From NCBI RefSeq assembly GCF_002931075.1, contig NZ_PSTQ01000009.1, positions 90,113-154,112 on the forward strand: a DNA stretch of 64,000 bases. The letters are read 5' to 3'. The DNA comes from Pseudoclavibacter sp. AY1F1 (GTDB lineage Bacteria > Actinomycetota > Actinomycetes > Actinomycetales > Microbacteriaceae). The notes under the pieces were generated by a model. It searched no databases and was not told the origin of the DNA. It saw nothing but the letters and a program-made list of their open reading frames with translations. This document shows positions 43,282-52,164 of this stretch, in pieces; within the stretch, counting starts at the first letter, position 1, and each line of letters starts with the position of its first letter. The translations under genes and the position numbers were made by a program.

Positions 43282-44142
43282 TCACTTGACAGCGCCGCTG
43301 GTGACGCCGGAGATGATCTTGCGCTGCGCGAAGATGAAGACAATGAGCAGCGGCAGGCTCATGAGGATGATGTAGGCGAAGATCAGATGCCAGTTCTGCA
43401 GGTAGAGCCCGGCGCTGGCGACCTGGAAGAGGTTCAGCGGGAGGGTGTCGAGCCTGCCGCCGATGACAAACAGCGCGTAGAAGACATCGTTCCAGACGTA
43501 CAGGCAGATGAGGATGGTCGCAGTCGCGAGCACGGGCATGAGCAGCGGCAAGATGATCGTGACGAACACGCGCACGGGCCCGGCCCCATCGATGCGGGCG
43601 GCCTCTTCGAGCTCCTTCGGGATGGTACGCACGAAGCCGGTCACGAAGAAGACGACGGTCGACAGGTACATGCCCATGTACACGCCGATCATCCCGACGG
43701 GCGTTCCCGCGAGCCCAAGCTGACGCAGCAGGAGCACAACCGTGACAACGGCGGGAGGCAGGATGATGCCGCTGATCGCGAGCGCGTAGACCACCGCCAG
43801 CCCCCGGCTCGAACGGCGGGCGAGAATCCAGGCCGCCATGGAGCCGAGCACCAGCACGCCGAGCACGGCGGGAATCATGATCAGCAGGCTGCCGAGGAAC
43901 GCGGGCAGCATGCGCCCATCCGCGAATACCTGCGCGAAGTTCTCGAAAAGCTGCCACTCGGACGGTGGCGCGAGATTCGGATTGAGAGCCTCAGCCTGGT
44001 TCTTGCCCGCGGTGCTGATGACCAGCCAGAACGGAACGCCGAGGAGGAGGAAGGTCACCAGCAGGGCAACAGTCGGCTGCACGAAGCGCAGGAGCTTGCG
44101 CCTCGAAGCCTGACGCAGGCCGGAGTCGGTCACGGCGCTCAT
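43282..44142 (-). CDS. carbohydrate ABC permease, MalG type
   Basis: CUT1 membrane subunit of 286 residues with six helices and the EAA loop EEAARIDGAGPVRVFVTIIL. It starts at 44142 with a four-base overlap (ATGA) with the MalF-type gene. It ends 56 bases before the LacI start. Confidence 0.92.
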   Translation of the reverse strand: MSAVTDSGLRQASRRKLLRFVQPTVALLVTFLLLGVPFWLVISTAGKNQAEALNPNLAPPSEWQLFENFAQVFADGRMLPAFLGSLLIMIPAVLGVLVLGSMAAWILARRSSRGLAVVYALAISGIILPPAVVTVVLLLRQLGLAGTPVGMIGVYMGMYLSTVVFFVTGFVRTIPKELEEAARIDGAGPVRVFVTIILPLLMPVLATATILICLYVWNDVFYALFVIGGRLDTLPLNLFQVASAGLYLQNWHLIFAYIILMSLPLLIVFIFAQRKIISGVTSGAVK

Positions 44143-45083
44143 ACGATGTCCTCTCGTTTGCGAAGGAAGCGGATGATCGGGAAGGCGAGCACCGCGACGA
44201 GCATGAAGAGGATCAAGCTCATGGTGGTCGCCTGGGCGAAGAGCCCCTGGCCGAAGGTCCGGAAGATGAAGATGTTGAGCAGCTCGGTGGTGCCGCCTGG
44301 CCCGCCCTCTGTTGTGGCCTGCACGATGTCGAAGCCGTTCATGGATCCGAGCAGGGCGGTCGTGAAGTTGAAGGTGACAGCCGGAGCGAGCAGCGGGAAG
44401 CGGATGTAGCGGAACGTCTGCCACCACGTGGCGCCGTCCAGCCTGCTCGCATCCATGAGCTCCTCGTTGATGGTCTTGAGGCCGGCCAAGTAGATGAGCA
44501 TGGAGAGGCCCATCCACTTCCAGGAGTGCACGAGCGCGACGACGACGATCGTCCAGGTGGTGTCGCCGAGCCAGGCCGTCGTGACCGGTTCCGCGGTGAA
44601 AAGGCTCAGGATCTGGTTCAGCGCACCTTCCGGCTTCAGCAGCGCCTGGAAGACGTAGCCGACGGCAAGCGCCGACATGATGACGGGGATGAAGAACATG
44701 ACTCGGGCGAACCGGTTGACCCTCGTGTCCTTCTCGAGGAGCAGCGCCAGGATCAGGCCGAAGAGGTTCTGGAAGATCGCGACGAGCACCGCGTAGACGA
44801 GCGTCACCCGCAGAGCCGTCACGAGCGTGCCGTTCGAGAACAGCGACTCGAAGTTGTCCGTGCCCACGAAGCTGATCTCCGAAGAGAAGCTCGACCAGTT
44901 GGTGAAGGCGTAGATGAAGTTGAAGATCGTGGGGATGAAGAAGAACACCACGAGAACAACAAGCGCGGGGATCAGGAACCAGAGCGGATGATCCTTCCGC
45001 TGCCCGATCGGGCGTTGCCCGAAGTGTCGGAACGAGGCGGGGATCACCGCTCGTTCTGCTTTGGCAGGACTGTTGCTTGACAC
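44139..45083 (-). CDS. carbohydrate ABC permease, MalF type
   Basis: CUT1 membrane subunit of 314 residues from GTG 45083. The N-terminal tail is basic, TM1 is PLWFLIPALVVLVVFFFIP, and the EAA loop reads ELMDASRLDGATWWQTFRYI. A stem-loop in the 77-base gap behind the binding-protein gene precedes it and probably lowers permease expression relative to the binding protein. Confidence 0.92.
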   Translation of the reverse strand: MSSNSPAKAERAVIPASFRHFGQRPIGQRKDHPLWFLIPALVVLVVFFFIPTIFNFIYAFTNWSSFSSEISFVGTDNFESLFSNGTLVTALRVTLVYAVLVAIFQNLFGLILALLLEKDTRVNRFARVMFFIPVIMSALAVGYVFQALLKPEGALNQILSLFTAEPVTTAWLGDTTWTIVVVALVHSWKWMGLSMLIYLAGLKTINEELMDASRLDGATWWQTFRYIRFPLLAPAVTFNFTTALLGSMNGFDIVQATTEGGPGGTTELLNIFIFRTFGQGLFAQATTMSLILFMLVAVLAFPIIRFLRKREDIV

Positions 45084-45124
45084 GTCCTCGTGCCGCCTTT
45101 CCTCGTTGACTGTGGTGGAGCAGC

Positions 45125-45152
45125 GTGCCGGGTGGACTTACCCACCCGGCAC
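45125..45152 (-). terminator. intra-operon stem-loop after the binding-protein gene
   Basis: Perfect 11-bp stem (GTGCCGGGTGG / CCACCCGGCAC) with a 6-base loop and no T tract. It lies 8 bases past the binding-protein stop. Such elements usually protect the upstream message and reduce read-through. Confidence 0.6.
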
Positions 45153-45160
45153 ACCCGGTG

Positions 45161-46474
45161 CTAGAAGCCGGTGGCGCCTTGCGCCTTGGCGAGCTCCGCG
45201 AACTGGTCCTGCGAGGCCTGGGCGACCTCCTGCGGGGTCTTTGTGCCCTGGATCATGTCGGCCAGGTAGATGTAAAGGTCGGGGTTGGCGATGGCGAGTG
45301 CCTGCATGGAACCGACCGAGGTCGAGAGCGAGTCGCTCACCTCGAGCAGCGCATCCGGCACCGTCGACGGGGTTGTTGCACCGGTGACAAGCGAGACCGT
45401 GTCCTGCGAGTCGATGAAGCCCTGGTACCCGTCGCCCATCCAGTAGGAGAGGAGCTGTCGGGCTGCCGACTCGCGCTGGGCGTCGCCCGTCTTGAAGGCG
45501 ACAAGCGCGTTGCCCTGGTCAGGGATGAAGGTGCCGACGTTGCCGGACGGCGCGATCGGGAAGAAGCCGATGTCCTCGTTCAGGGTGGCCGAGTCGGTCT
45601 TGGCCTGCAGCTGGTTGAAGAAGGAGTTCACCTGGACAACCATGGCAGCGTCGCCGGCGAGCAGGGCGTCGCCCTGGTCTTCGAACGTGGCCGTCTTGAT
45701 GTTCTCGTTGAAGAGGCCTTCCTCGATGAGGCCGTTGTAGTTCTCGATTGCCCCGAGGATGGTCGGGTCGGTGAACTTCTCCTCGTTGGTGTTCACTCGG
45801 TCCCAGAGCCCGTCGGCTGCGGCGTCGGCAAGCTGGACCTGCACCCACCACTGCGTCGCCCAACGGTCAGCACCCATCTCGTAGAAGGGCGTCACGCCCT
45901 GGCCCTTGAGCGTGCGGCCGAGCTCGATGAACGAGTCCCAGTCGGTCGGCACCTCGGTGATGCCGGCCTCTTCGAAGACCTGCTTGTTGTAGTAGACGCC
46001 CTGCACGGCTGGCGTGGTGATGAGGGCGGCGTACCTCGTGTCGTCGAGGATGCCCGTGATGTCCTGCAGGTCCGGCTCCACCGAGTCGAGCCACGGCGCC
46101 CCCTCGAGCGACTGCAGGTTCTGGCTCGCGTTAAGCGCCGTCAGCTGCGACGCCGTCGGCTGCCAGAACGCGATGTCCGGCTTATCACCGGTCGCGACCT
46201 TGGTCTGGATGCCCTGCTCGTACGGGTCAGGAATGGTGACGACCTCAACGCTCGCGCCGGTCAGCTCCTCGAAGCCCGCGACAACCTCGTCTGGCATGCT
46301 GTTGGAGTCCTGCGCCGCCCAGATGGTGAGGTTGACGCCGGCCAGGTCGGCGTCCTGCGCCGCCCATTCCGCGGGGCCGGTGTCGCCGCCGCCAGCTCCC
46401 GGGTCCGAGCAGCCCGCGAGGGCAAGCGCGGCAACGGCGGCCATCGAGGCCGTTGCAAACAGTGCTTTCTTCAT
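45161..46474 (-). CDS. CUT1 sugar-binding lipoprotein
   Basis: Binding protein of 437 residues. Lipoprotein signal MKKALFATASMAAVAALALA with the lipid Cys at 22 (LAGCS). Family 1 features include LTIWAAQDSNSMPDEVVAGF, GDKPDIAFWQPTASQL, YYNKQVFEEAGI and DAAMVVQVNSFFNQLQAKTD. It probably captures the oligosaccharide freed by the divergent cell-wall enzyme. It follows the GH36 gene by 27 bases. Confidence 0.92.
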   Translation of the reverse strand: MKKALFATASMAAVAALALAGCSDPGAGGGDTGPAEWAAQDADLAGVNLTIWAAQDSNSMPDEVVAGFEELTGASVEVVTIPDPYEQGIQTKVATGDKPDIAFWQPTASQLTALNASQNLQSLEGAPWLDSVEPDLQDITGILDDTRYAALITTPAVQGVYYNKQVFEEAGITEVPTDWDSFIELGRTLKGQGVTPFYEMGADRWATQWWVQVQLADAAADGLWDRVNTNEEKFTDPTILGAIENYNGLIEEGLFNENIKTATFEDQGDALLAGDAAMVVQVNSFFNQLQAKTDSATLNEDIGFFPIAPSGNVGTFIPDQGNALVAFKTGDAQRESAARQLLSYWMGDGYQGFIDSQDTVSLVTGATTPSTVPDALLEVSDSLSTSVGSMQALAIANPDLYIYLADMIQGTKTPQEVAQASQDQFAELAKAQGATGF

Positions 46475-46501
46475 TGAAATGCGTCCTTATCTTTGCGCTG
46501 G

Positions 46502-48652
46502 TCAGACCAGAGAGGTCGACGAGTTGGTGGGGCTGAGGTGCACAGCTGACGTGAGGGTGAAGACTCTGGCGGCCGGTCCACCCGCGGGGGCATGAACGAC
46601 GAGACTGCCAGATCCGGCGAACCACTCCGTGCGCCAAGCGGCGAGCGTCGTGGGGAACAGGACCTCAACCGAGAGGTCCTGTCCGGCGAGAGACGGGAAG
46701 GAGAGAGTCGTGCTGCCAGCAGTTTCGCCGCGATGCCAGACCGAGACTCGCGTCTCGGCTCCGGAGGTCAGCGCGAGCGACGTCCATTCGTCCGTCCAAC
46801 CGGGAAGGCCAGTCGGCCAGCTCGGCGTGCTCGCGACGAGTTCATGCCGCAGGCCCTTGGCGACCGCGATGGATTCGCGCACGAGGGCAAGCTGGTCCTC
46901 ATCCATCCGGTTCAAGTACCCGGAGAGGTAGAAACGACCGAGCAGGCCAGTGACCAGGCAGAACGCGACCTCCTCGAGGTTCATGTCGGGTTGCGGATAC
47001 GCCCAGCTGGCCGCCTGCTCCGGCAGCATGACAAGCGGCGCGGTGACCGCGATCGGCGGGTAGGAGCGGAACTCCTGCTGGTCGGAGGTCGACTGCATCT
47101 GCGTGCGCGAGAGGACAGCGAAGTCGGTGCGCATCGCGCCCGAGCTGCAGCTCTCGATGACCAGTTCGGGGTGGCGCTCGTAGAGCCGATCAAGCCAGGC
47201 GAGGTGCGCGCGGTTGTGCTGCAGCAGCCCGTCGCCCGGGCTCACCGCGTTGAGGTCGGTGCCAACACCTGGATTGATGTTGTAGTCGAACTTGAAGAAC
47301 CCCACGTCGAACTCGTCGACAAGGCGGTCGACAACTTCGTCGAGGTGCGCGACGGCGGCGGGGTGGCGGAGGTCAAGGTGGAAGCGCTCGTGCTGCTCGA
47401 TGCGCTGGCCCGAACGCTGCAGGAACGCCTCGTCCGGAAGCGCGCCGGCGACCGGGCTCTTGACGCCGATCACCTCAGGCTCGAGCCAGAGGCCAGGCAC
47501 CATTGCGTGGCTCAGGATGCGGTCGATGACCTCGCGGAGCCCGTTGGGGAAGCGCACCGTCGAGGGCTTCCATTCGCCGACGCTCGGCCACCACCATCCG
47601 CCGTCGTCGTACCAGCCGGCGTCGATGCAGAAGATCTCGGCTCCGGCCGCTGCCGCGGCGTCGATGAGGGGGAGGAGTCGCTCGGTCGTCGGATCCCCAT
47701 CGAGCGTGTTCATGTAGTCGTTGAAGACCACTGGCATGGCGGCGTTGTCGACGTGCGGGAGGCGCATCCGGCGGCGGTACTCGGTGAGGGCGCCGATGGC
47801 AGCCGTGAAGGTATCGCCCACAGCGACAGCAGCCGGAACGGATTCGAAGCTCTCGCCCGGCTGCAGCACCGCGCTCCACGCGTGATCGAGGTCGGTCGGC
47901 CCCGCGAGCGTGATGACGCCTGCACCGGTGTTCTCGGCGACGTCCCACCGCCAACCGCCGTTGTGCTCGACCTGCCAGGCCCAGGCGAGCTTCGCCCCCA
48001 CGTTCTCGATGCCCGCGACGGGCAACGAGCCGCTGGTCGACCAGGTGCCGTACGACGTCTCACTGTGCGAGCCCCTCGGGTCGTGGCCCGTGAGCTCCTC
48101 GTAGATGCGGGGAAGGAGTTCGTTTCTGACGCCACGTTCCTGCCAGCGACCTTCGCCGAGCCACTCGTTGCGCCCGGAGAGCAGCACCCACCCGTCGAGC
48201 GCATCCCCGGCTTCGATCGCTTCGGTGAATGCGGAGCTCCAGCTGGACACAGCCCGGAGGATCAGCGGGCGAGTTCCGCGATTCTCGACGGTGTTCGTTG
48301 CGCGGATGGCGCCGGAGCCGTTCGGAGAGATGAGCTCGGTGATCACCGTGACGGCGAGGTCAGCCGCCTCCTGGGTCAGGGTCAGCCGCTGAAGACTCGC
48401 CTCGTTGTGCTCCTCGTGCCGCACGTAGCGGAGGTCCCGGCCGACGACGGTGTGGTCGATGCGGCTGGAGACTGAGGTGTGGCCCGCCTCGACGGTCAGC
48501 ACCTCGACAAACGGGACCTTCTGGGAAAGCGAGCGCTTCCCTTCCTTCGTCACGAGGGCCGCGAGCGAGACGCTTGACTCCGCATCCCACTGGAGCTCGA
48601 TCGTGAGCGAGCCATCGCCCCACTGCAAGTTGTGTGTCACACCGTTCCCCAT
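46502..48652 (-). CDS. GH36 alpha-galactosidase-like enzyme (second, divergent type)
   Basis: Cytoplasmic GH36 member of 716 residues. Barrel motifs IFCIDAGWYDDGGWWW, GLWLEPEVIG, nucleophile Asp456 in FFKFDYNINPG, ESCSSGAMRTDFAVL and acid/base Asp524 in STSDQQEF. KFDYN instead of the usual KWDxN and TSDQQ place it in a different subgroup from the enzyme at 6286, so it may prefer another alpha-galactoside. First gene of the minus-strand operon, directly behind the three-operator region. Confidence 0.87.
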   Translation of the reverse strand: MGNGVTHNLQWGDGSLTIELQWDAESSVSLAALVTKEGKRSLSQKVPFVEVLTVEAGHTSVSSRIDHTVVGRDLRYVRHEEHNEASLQRLTLTQEAADLAVTVITELISPNGSGAIRATNTVENRGTRPLILRAVSSWSSAFTEAIEAGDALDGWVLLSGRNEWLGEGRWQERGVRNELLPRIYEELTGHDPRGSHSETSYGTWSTSGSLPVAGIENVGAKLAWAWQVEHNGGWRWDVAENTGAGVITLAGPTDLDHAWSAVLQPGESFESVPAAVAVGDTFTAAIGALTEYRRRMRLPHVDNAAMPVVFNDYMNTLDGDPTTERLLPLIDAAAAAGAEIFCIDAGWYDDGGWWWPSVGEWKPSTVRFPNGLREVIDRILSHAMVPGLWLEPEVIGVKSPVAGALPDEAFLQRSGQRIEQHERFHLDLRHPAAVAHLDEVVDRLVDEFDVGFFKFDYNINPGVGTDLNAVSPGDGLLQHNRAHLAWLDRLYERHPELVIESCSSGAMRTDFAVLSRTQMQSTSDQQEFRSYPPIAVTAPLVMLPEQAASWAYPQPDMNLEEVAFCLVTGLLGRFYLSGYLNRMDEDQLALVRESIAVAKGLRHELVASTPSWPTGLPGWTDEWTSLALTSGAETRVSVWHRGETAGSTTLSFPSLAGQDLSVEVLFPTTLAAWRTEWFAGSGSLVVHAPAGGPAARVFTLTSAVHLSPTNSSTSLV

Positions 48653-48689
48653 CGTCGCGGATCGTTCAGCCTGTCGGCGTGCTCCATTC

Positions 48690-48703
48690 TGATAGCGGTT
48701 TCA
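48690..48703. promoter_or_regulatory. LacI-type operator 1, TGATAGCGGTTTCA
   Basis: Closest of three related sites to the GH36 start (38 bases upstream). On the other strand it reads TGAAACCGCTATCA, which differs from site 3 at two positions. The central CG is typical of LacI-family operators. Confidence 0.65.
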
Positions 48704-48723
48704 GGATCACGCAAGGGGCAATC

Positions 48724-48737
48724 TGAAAGCGATATCA
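48724..48737. promoter_or_regulatory. LacI-type operator 2, TGAAAGCGATATCA
   Basis: Middle site, one base different from site 3, 34 bases from site 1. The spacing of close to three helical turns would let dimers bind on one face. Confidence 0.65.
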
Positions 48738-48799
48738 ATTTCCTGACGTCTTGTGACCGGATCCGGTGTTTTGCTGGCCTTGCCACTTGCCCAGAAGCC

Positions 48800-48813
48800 T
48801 GAAAGCGCTATCA
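48800..48813. promoter_or_regulatory. LacI-type operator 3, TGAAAGCGCTATCA
   Basis: Third site, 76 bases from site 2 and 85 bases before the chosen GH39 start. It is the most symmetrical copy around the GCGC centre. Sites 1-3 together can support looping and joint repression of both divergent genes. Confidence 0.65.
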
Positions 48814-48898
48814 TAAGTGCGGAATGACCCGGGTCTCGCGCTCCCCCGGACCCCCACAAGAGGCGCGGGACCATCACTTCAACGAGGAAGAGGATGCA

Positions 48899-51800
48899 AT
48901 GGCGAAAGCCACACGAATACTCGTCGCGGCAACCGCGCTTGCGGTCGTCGCGGGAGGAATCTCCGCACCAGCCGCGATGGCCGCGAACCCGACACAAACG
49001 CTTGCGGTGGACTTCTCCGACCGCACCGGCGCGTTCCGCGGAGGCGCCTCAGGCACGCTCTACGGATTCGGCGACGAAGGCGCCCCGACACGGGCGCTCA
49101 TCAACGGCGCCCACATCACCAACACGTCACAGAAAGCCCCGTACGGAACCCAGCACCCGAGCGGCGACGCGCTGAAGATCGAGGGCGGCTTCTTCGACAA
49201 GCACGGCCAGGATCTCTACGTCTACACGCAGGACTACTACCCGGATTGGGCCTACAACGGCGGGCAGCGCCCCGACGACGACCGCACCTACAACCTCGCA
49301 GACGGCAGCTACACGGAAGAACCCAACGGAGTCTGGGACTACCTCGAGGTCGTCGAGATCGTGACGGAAGCGGTGGCCACACAGGCCAACGATCCGGAAA
49401 GCTACGTCCACAAGCCGTTCAACGAGCCCGACCTCGGTAACTGGTACAACGACTGGGGCAAGTACAAGGACATCTTCCTCGACGACTGGAAGGCCGTCCA
49501 CGACAAAATCCAAGAGGTCTACGCCCGCAACGGGCTCGGCCCCGCCACGATCGGCGGCCCCGGAGACGGCCACTGGAATCCGGAGCGCACCGCAGATTTC
49601 CTCGACTTCACCATTGAGAACGATGTCGTTCCCGACATCTTCATCTGGCACGAACTCGGCATCAACAACCTCGGCTCGTTCCGCGGCCACCTCGCCGAGT
49701 ACCGCGCCATGGAAACCGAGCGCGGACTCGACCCGCTCCCCATCAACATCACCGAGTACGGAATGCTCCGCGACATGGGCGTGCCCGGTCAGCTCATCCA
49801 GTGGTTCTCGATGTTCGAGGACGAGAAGGTCGACGCGCAGACCGCGTACTGGAACTACGCGGGCAACTTCTCCGACAACAGCGCGCGCCCCAACGGCGCC
49901 AACGCCGGCTGGTGGATGTTCAAGTGGTACGGCGACCTCGAGGGCAGCGACACCGTGCAGGTGACTCCCCCTCGCCTGAATGTCGCGGATACCCTGCAGG
50001 GAATCGGCGCCGTCGACGACGAGAACAAGCGCGCGACGGTGCTGTTCGGCGGCACCAACGAGGACGTGCGCCTCGACCTGACGGGCCTCGATGAGGGCAC
50101 CTTCGGGTCGAACGTCGACGTCGAGGTTCGCGAGGTCGCTCTGACCGGAGCCGAGGGCTTCGCCGGCGCCCCGCGCGTCATCGACGCCATCGAAGGCGTC
50201 TCACTCGACGCCGGCGCGCTCGAGCTCGACGTCGCCACCTACGACCGCTACGCCGCCTACCAGGTCGTCATCACGCCCTCGCAGTCGCGAACGGTCGCCG
50301 CTGACTCGGCGTGGACCTCGAGCATCGAGGCGGAAGACACTGCACTCTCTTCGGCCAACGTCTACGCGCAGGACCCGACCGCAGGTGGGGGCTGGAAGTT
50401 CCTGGCCTCCGGCGGCTACGACGTCGGCTCGTTCAACAACGCAGGCTCGAAGGCCGACTGGACGCTCGAGGTCCCGCGCGACGGCGAGTACCGCTTCCAG
50501 GTGATCGGCGCGACCCCGGGCTCCCCCGGCAGACACGCCCTCTTCGTCGACGACGCGTTCGCCGAAACCGTCCAGTACACGGCAGACCTGGCCCTCAACG
50601 AGACCAGCCGCTGGCAGTACCGGGGCAGCACCGAGGTCACGGTGAGCCTGACGGCAGGAGAGCACGTGCTCTCGCTGCGTGCCAGCGAAGACGGCAGCAA
50701 CGTGCTGCCCGGCTCCGACATCACGCTCGACAAGTTCCTCCTCACCGACGTGACCGACGGCGAGCCGACGACCTACCCGGCGAGCACACTTCGCTACTAC
50801 GGGGGCGCATCCGTCACGTACGACGGTGAGCGGACCCGCGGCTACGGCGCCATCGCCGGCGCCGATCAGCGAGCCGACGCCTACGTGCACGCCTGGGAGA
50901 GCGGATACGCGGACCTCGCGTTCGAATACGCCACCACGGGAGCATCCTCGCTGCAGGTCGACGTCAACGGCAGGCCAGCGACGACCCTGAGCGCAGACGA
51001 GGCAGGGCACTGGGAGTCGACCGCCCGCATCCATCTCTCCGAGGGCATCAACGAGATCGAGTTGCGCTCACCCGAGGGCGTGCTGCTCAAGCAGATCACG
51101 TCCACCAGAGTCAGCGACGCGGACTCTGCCGAGATCAGCATCGAAGCCGAGGACGCCCAGCTCGGCGGCGAGGCCGGCATCACGACGATCGGCGCGGACT
51201 CCGGCAGCAACGCCTCCGGCGGCGCCTACGTCGGGAACGTCGGCAACAGCCCAAGCAACACGTTCACGGTCGAACGCCAGGACGGGTTCACCGCCCCGGG
51301 CGACTACAACGTGGTGGTGCACTACGCCAACGCGGAGACGTCTGGTGAGCATGACTACAACCCTCAGGTCGTCGACCGCCAGCTGACGGTGACGGAGGCA
51401 GGTTCAGCTGAGACCGCGGCGAGCGCGCACTTCCGGTACACGTACTCGTGGGAGAGCTTCTGGGAGCGCACGATTCCCATCACCCTCACCACGAGCGGGG
51501 GAGCCCTCGAGTTCGGCAACACCGACGCCTGGGCACCAAACGTCGACCGCGTCGTCATCGCACCGTTCGTGATCGGCACCCCGACGACGGAAGCCGTCGA
51601 GATCGAGCCGGTACCGACAACGGCGCCACCGACGCAAACCCCTGAACCTGGCGAGACCGAGCCGGGGGCTACTGAGCCAGAAGTGAGCGAGCCAGGTGCG
51701 ACTCAGCCAGGTGCAAGCGAGCCTGCGGTGACGGAGCCGGGCGCGACGGAGCCGGGCGGGACAGAGCCGGGCAGCGGCAGCGGGTCAAGCGGGTCAAGCG

Positions 51801-51967
51801 GGTCCGACGGCGACGCAGTCGGCAACGGCAACGGCGGCCCGCTCGCGACGACGGGTGCATCCGTCGGGCTGCCGATCTCCCTGGCCTTGCTGCTTCTTCT
51901 CGGCGGAGCCATCGTGTTCGCGCTTCGGAAGCGACGCGCAACTCACGAGGGGAGCGAACTGAAGTAA
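48899..51967 (+). CDS. cell-wall-anchored GH39-like glycoside hydrolase with two CBM domains
   Basis: Secreted enzyme of 1022 residues. Signal MAKATRILVAATALAVVAGG with cleavage after PAAMA (~28). A clan GH-A barrel follows, with acid/base Glu176 in KPFNEPDLGNW and nucleophile Glu286 in INITEYGML, as in GH39. Two CBM6/35-like modules follow (IEAEDTALSSANVYAQDP near 476-620; IEAEDAQLGGEAGITT near 741-892), then a Thr/Pro/Glu-rich stalk. The end is the class E sorting signal LATTG, hydrophobic segment and RKRR. The start at 48899 has GAGGAAGAGG upstream. Domain order and anchoring recall the Bifidobacterium enzyme that frees galactosyl-arabinose from gum arabic; the substrate here is inferred. 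Confidence 0.78.
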   Translation: MAKATRILVAATALAVVAGGISAPAAMAANPTQTLAVDFSDRTGAFRGGASGTLYGFGDEGAPTRALINGAHITNTSQKAPYGTQHPSGDALKIEGGFFDKHGQDLYVYTQDYYPDWAYNGGQRPDDDRTYNLADGSYTEEPNGVWDYLEVVEIVTEAVATQANDPESYVHKPFNEPDLGNWYNDWGKYKDIFLDDWKAVHDKIQEVYARNGLGPATIGGPGDGHWNPERTADFLDFTIENDVVPDIFIWHELGINNLGSFRGHLAEYRAMETERGLDPLPINITEYGMLRDMGVPGQLIQWFSMFEDEKVDAQTAYWNYAGNFSDNSARPNGANAGWWMFKWYGDLEGSDTVQVTPPRLNVADTLQGIGAVDDENKRATVLFGGTNEDVRLDLTGLDEGTFGSNVDVEVREVALTGAEGFAGAPRVIDAIEGVSLDAGALELDVATYDRYAAYQVVITPSQSRTVAADSAWTSSIEAEDTALSSANVYAQDPTAGGGWKFLASGGYDVGSFNNAGSKADWTLEVPRDGEYRFQVIGATPGSPGRHALFVDDAFAETVQYTADLALNETSRWQYRGSTEVTVSLTAGEHVLSLRASEDGSNVLPGSDITLDKFLLTDVTDGEPTTYPASTLRYYGGASVTYDGERTRGYGAIAGADQRADAYVHAWESGYADLAFEYATTGASSLQVDVNGRPATTLSADEAGHWESTARIHLSEGINEIELRSPEGVLLKQITSTRVSDADSAEISIEAEDAQLGGEAGITTIGADSGSNASGGAYVGNVGNSPSNTFTVERQDGFTAPGDYNVVVHYANAETSGEHDYNPQVVDRQLTVTEAGSAETAASAHFRYTYSWESFWERTIPITLTTSGGALEFGNTDAWAPNVDRVVIAPFVIGTPTTEAVEIEPVPTTAPPTQTPEPGETEPGATEPEVSEPGATQPGASEPAVTEPGATEPGGTEPGSGSGSSGSSGSDGDAVGNGNGGPLATTGASVGLPISLALLLLLGGAIVFALRKRRATHEGSELK

Positions 51968-52022
51968 GCGTGGGAATCAGCGACGGCGGTCGGCGTTCCA
52001 GCCGGCCGCCGTCGTCGTCGTC

Positions 52023-52164
52023 GCAAACCTCGGCCTTGCGCATCCATTTCTCGCCACGCGGATGCGCAGTCCCCGGGTCTGCAAAGGAGCCGGCTCAGAC
52101 CTGGGGCTTCTGCAGCCAACGTGCGCGAAGTAGATGCGCAAAGCCCAGGTCTGCAGAGGAGGGG
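52023..52164. repeat. dispersed REP-like element, copy B
   Basis: Second copy of the element at 41958-42094, in the same orientation: TTGCGCATCCATTTCTCG, CGGATGCGCAGTCCCC, CTCAGACCTGGGG, GATGCGCAAAGCCCAGGTCT. Begins 55 bases after the GH39 stop. The 320-base gap up to the ABC ATPase gene holds only this element and the tandem repeat that follows. Confidence 0.75.

Noticed and set aside
6286..48652. The two GH36 genes as a recent duplication
   Set aside because: Nucleophile and acid/base contexts (KWDHN/ASDCID against KFDYN/TSDQQ) and regulators differ; they are distant subgroups.
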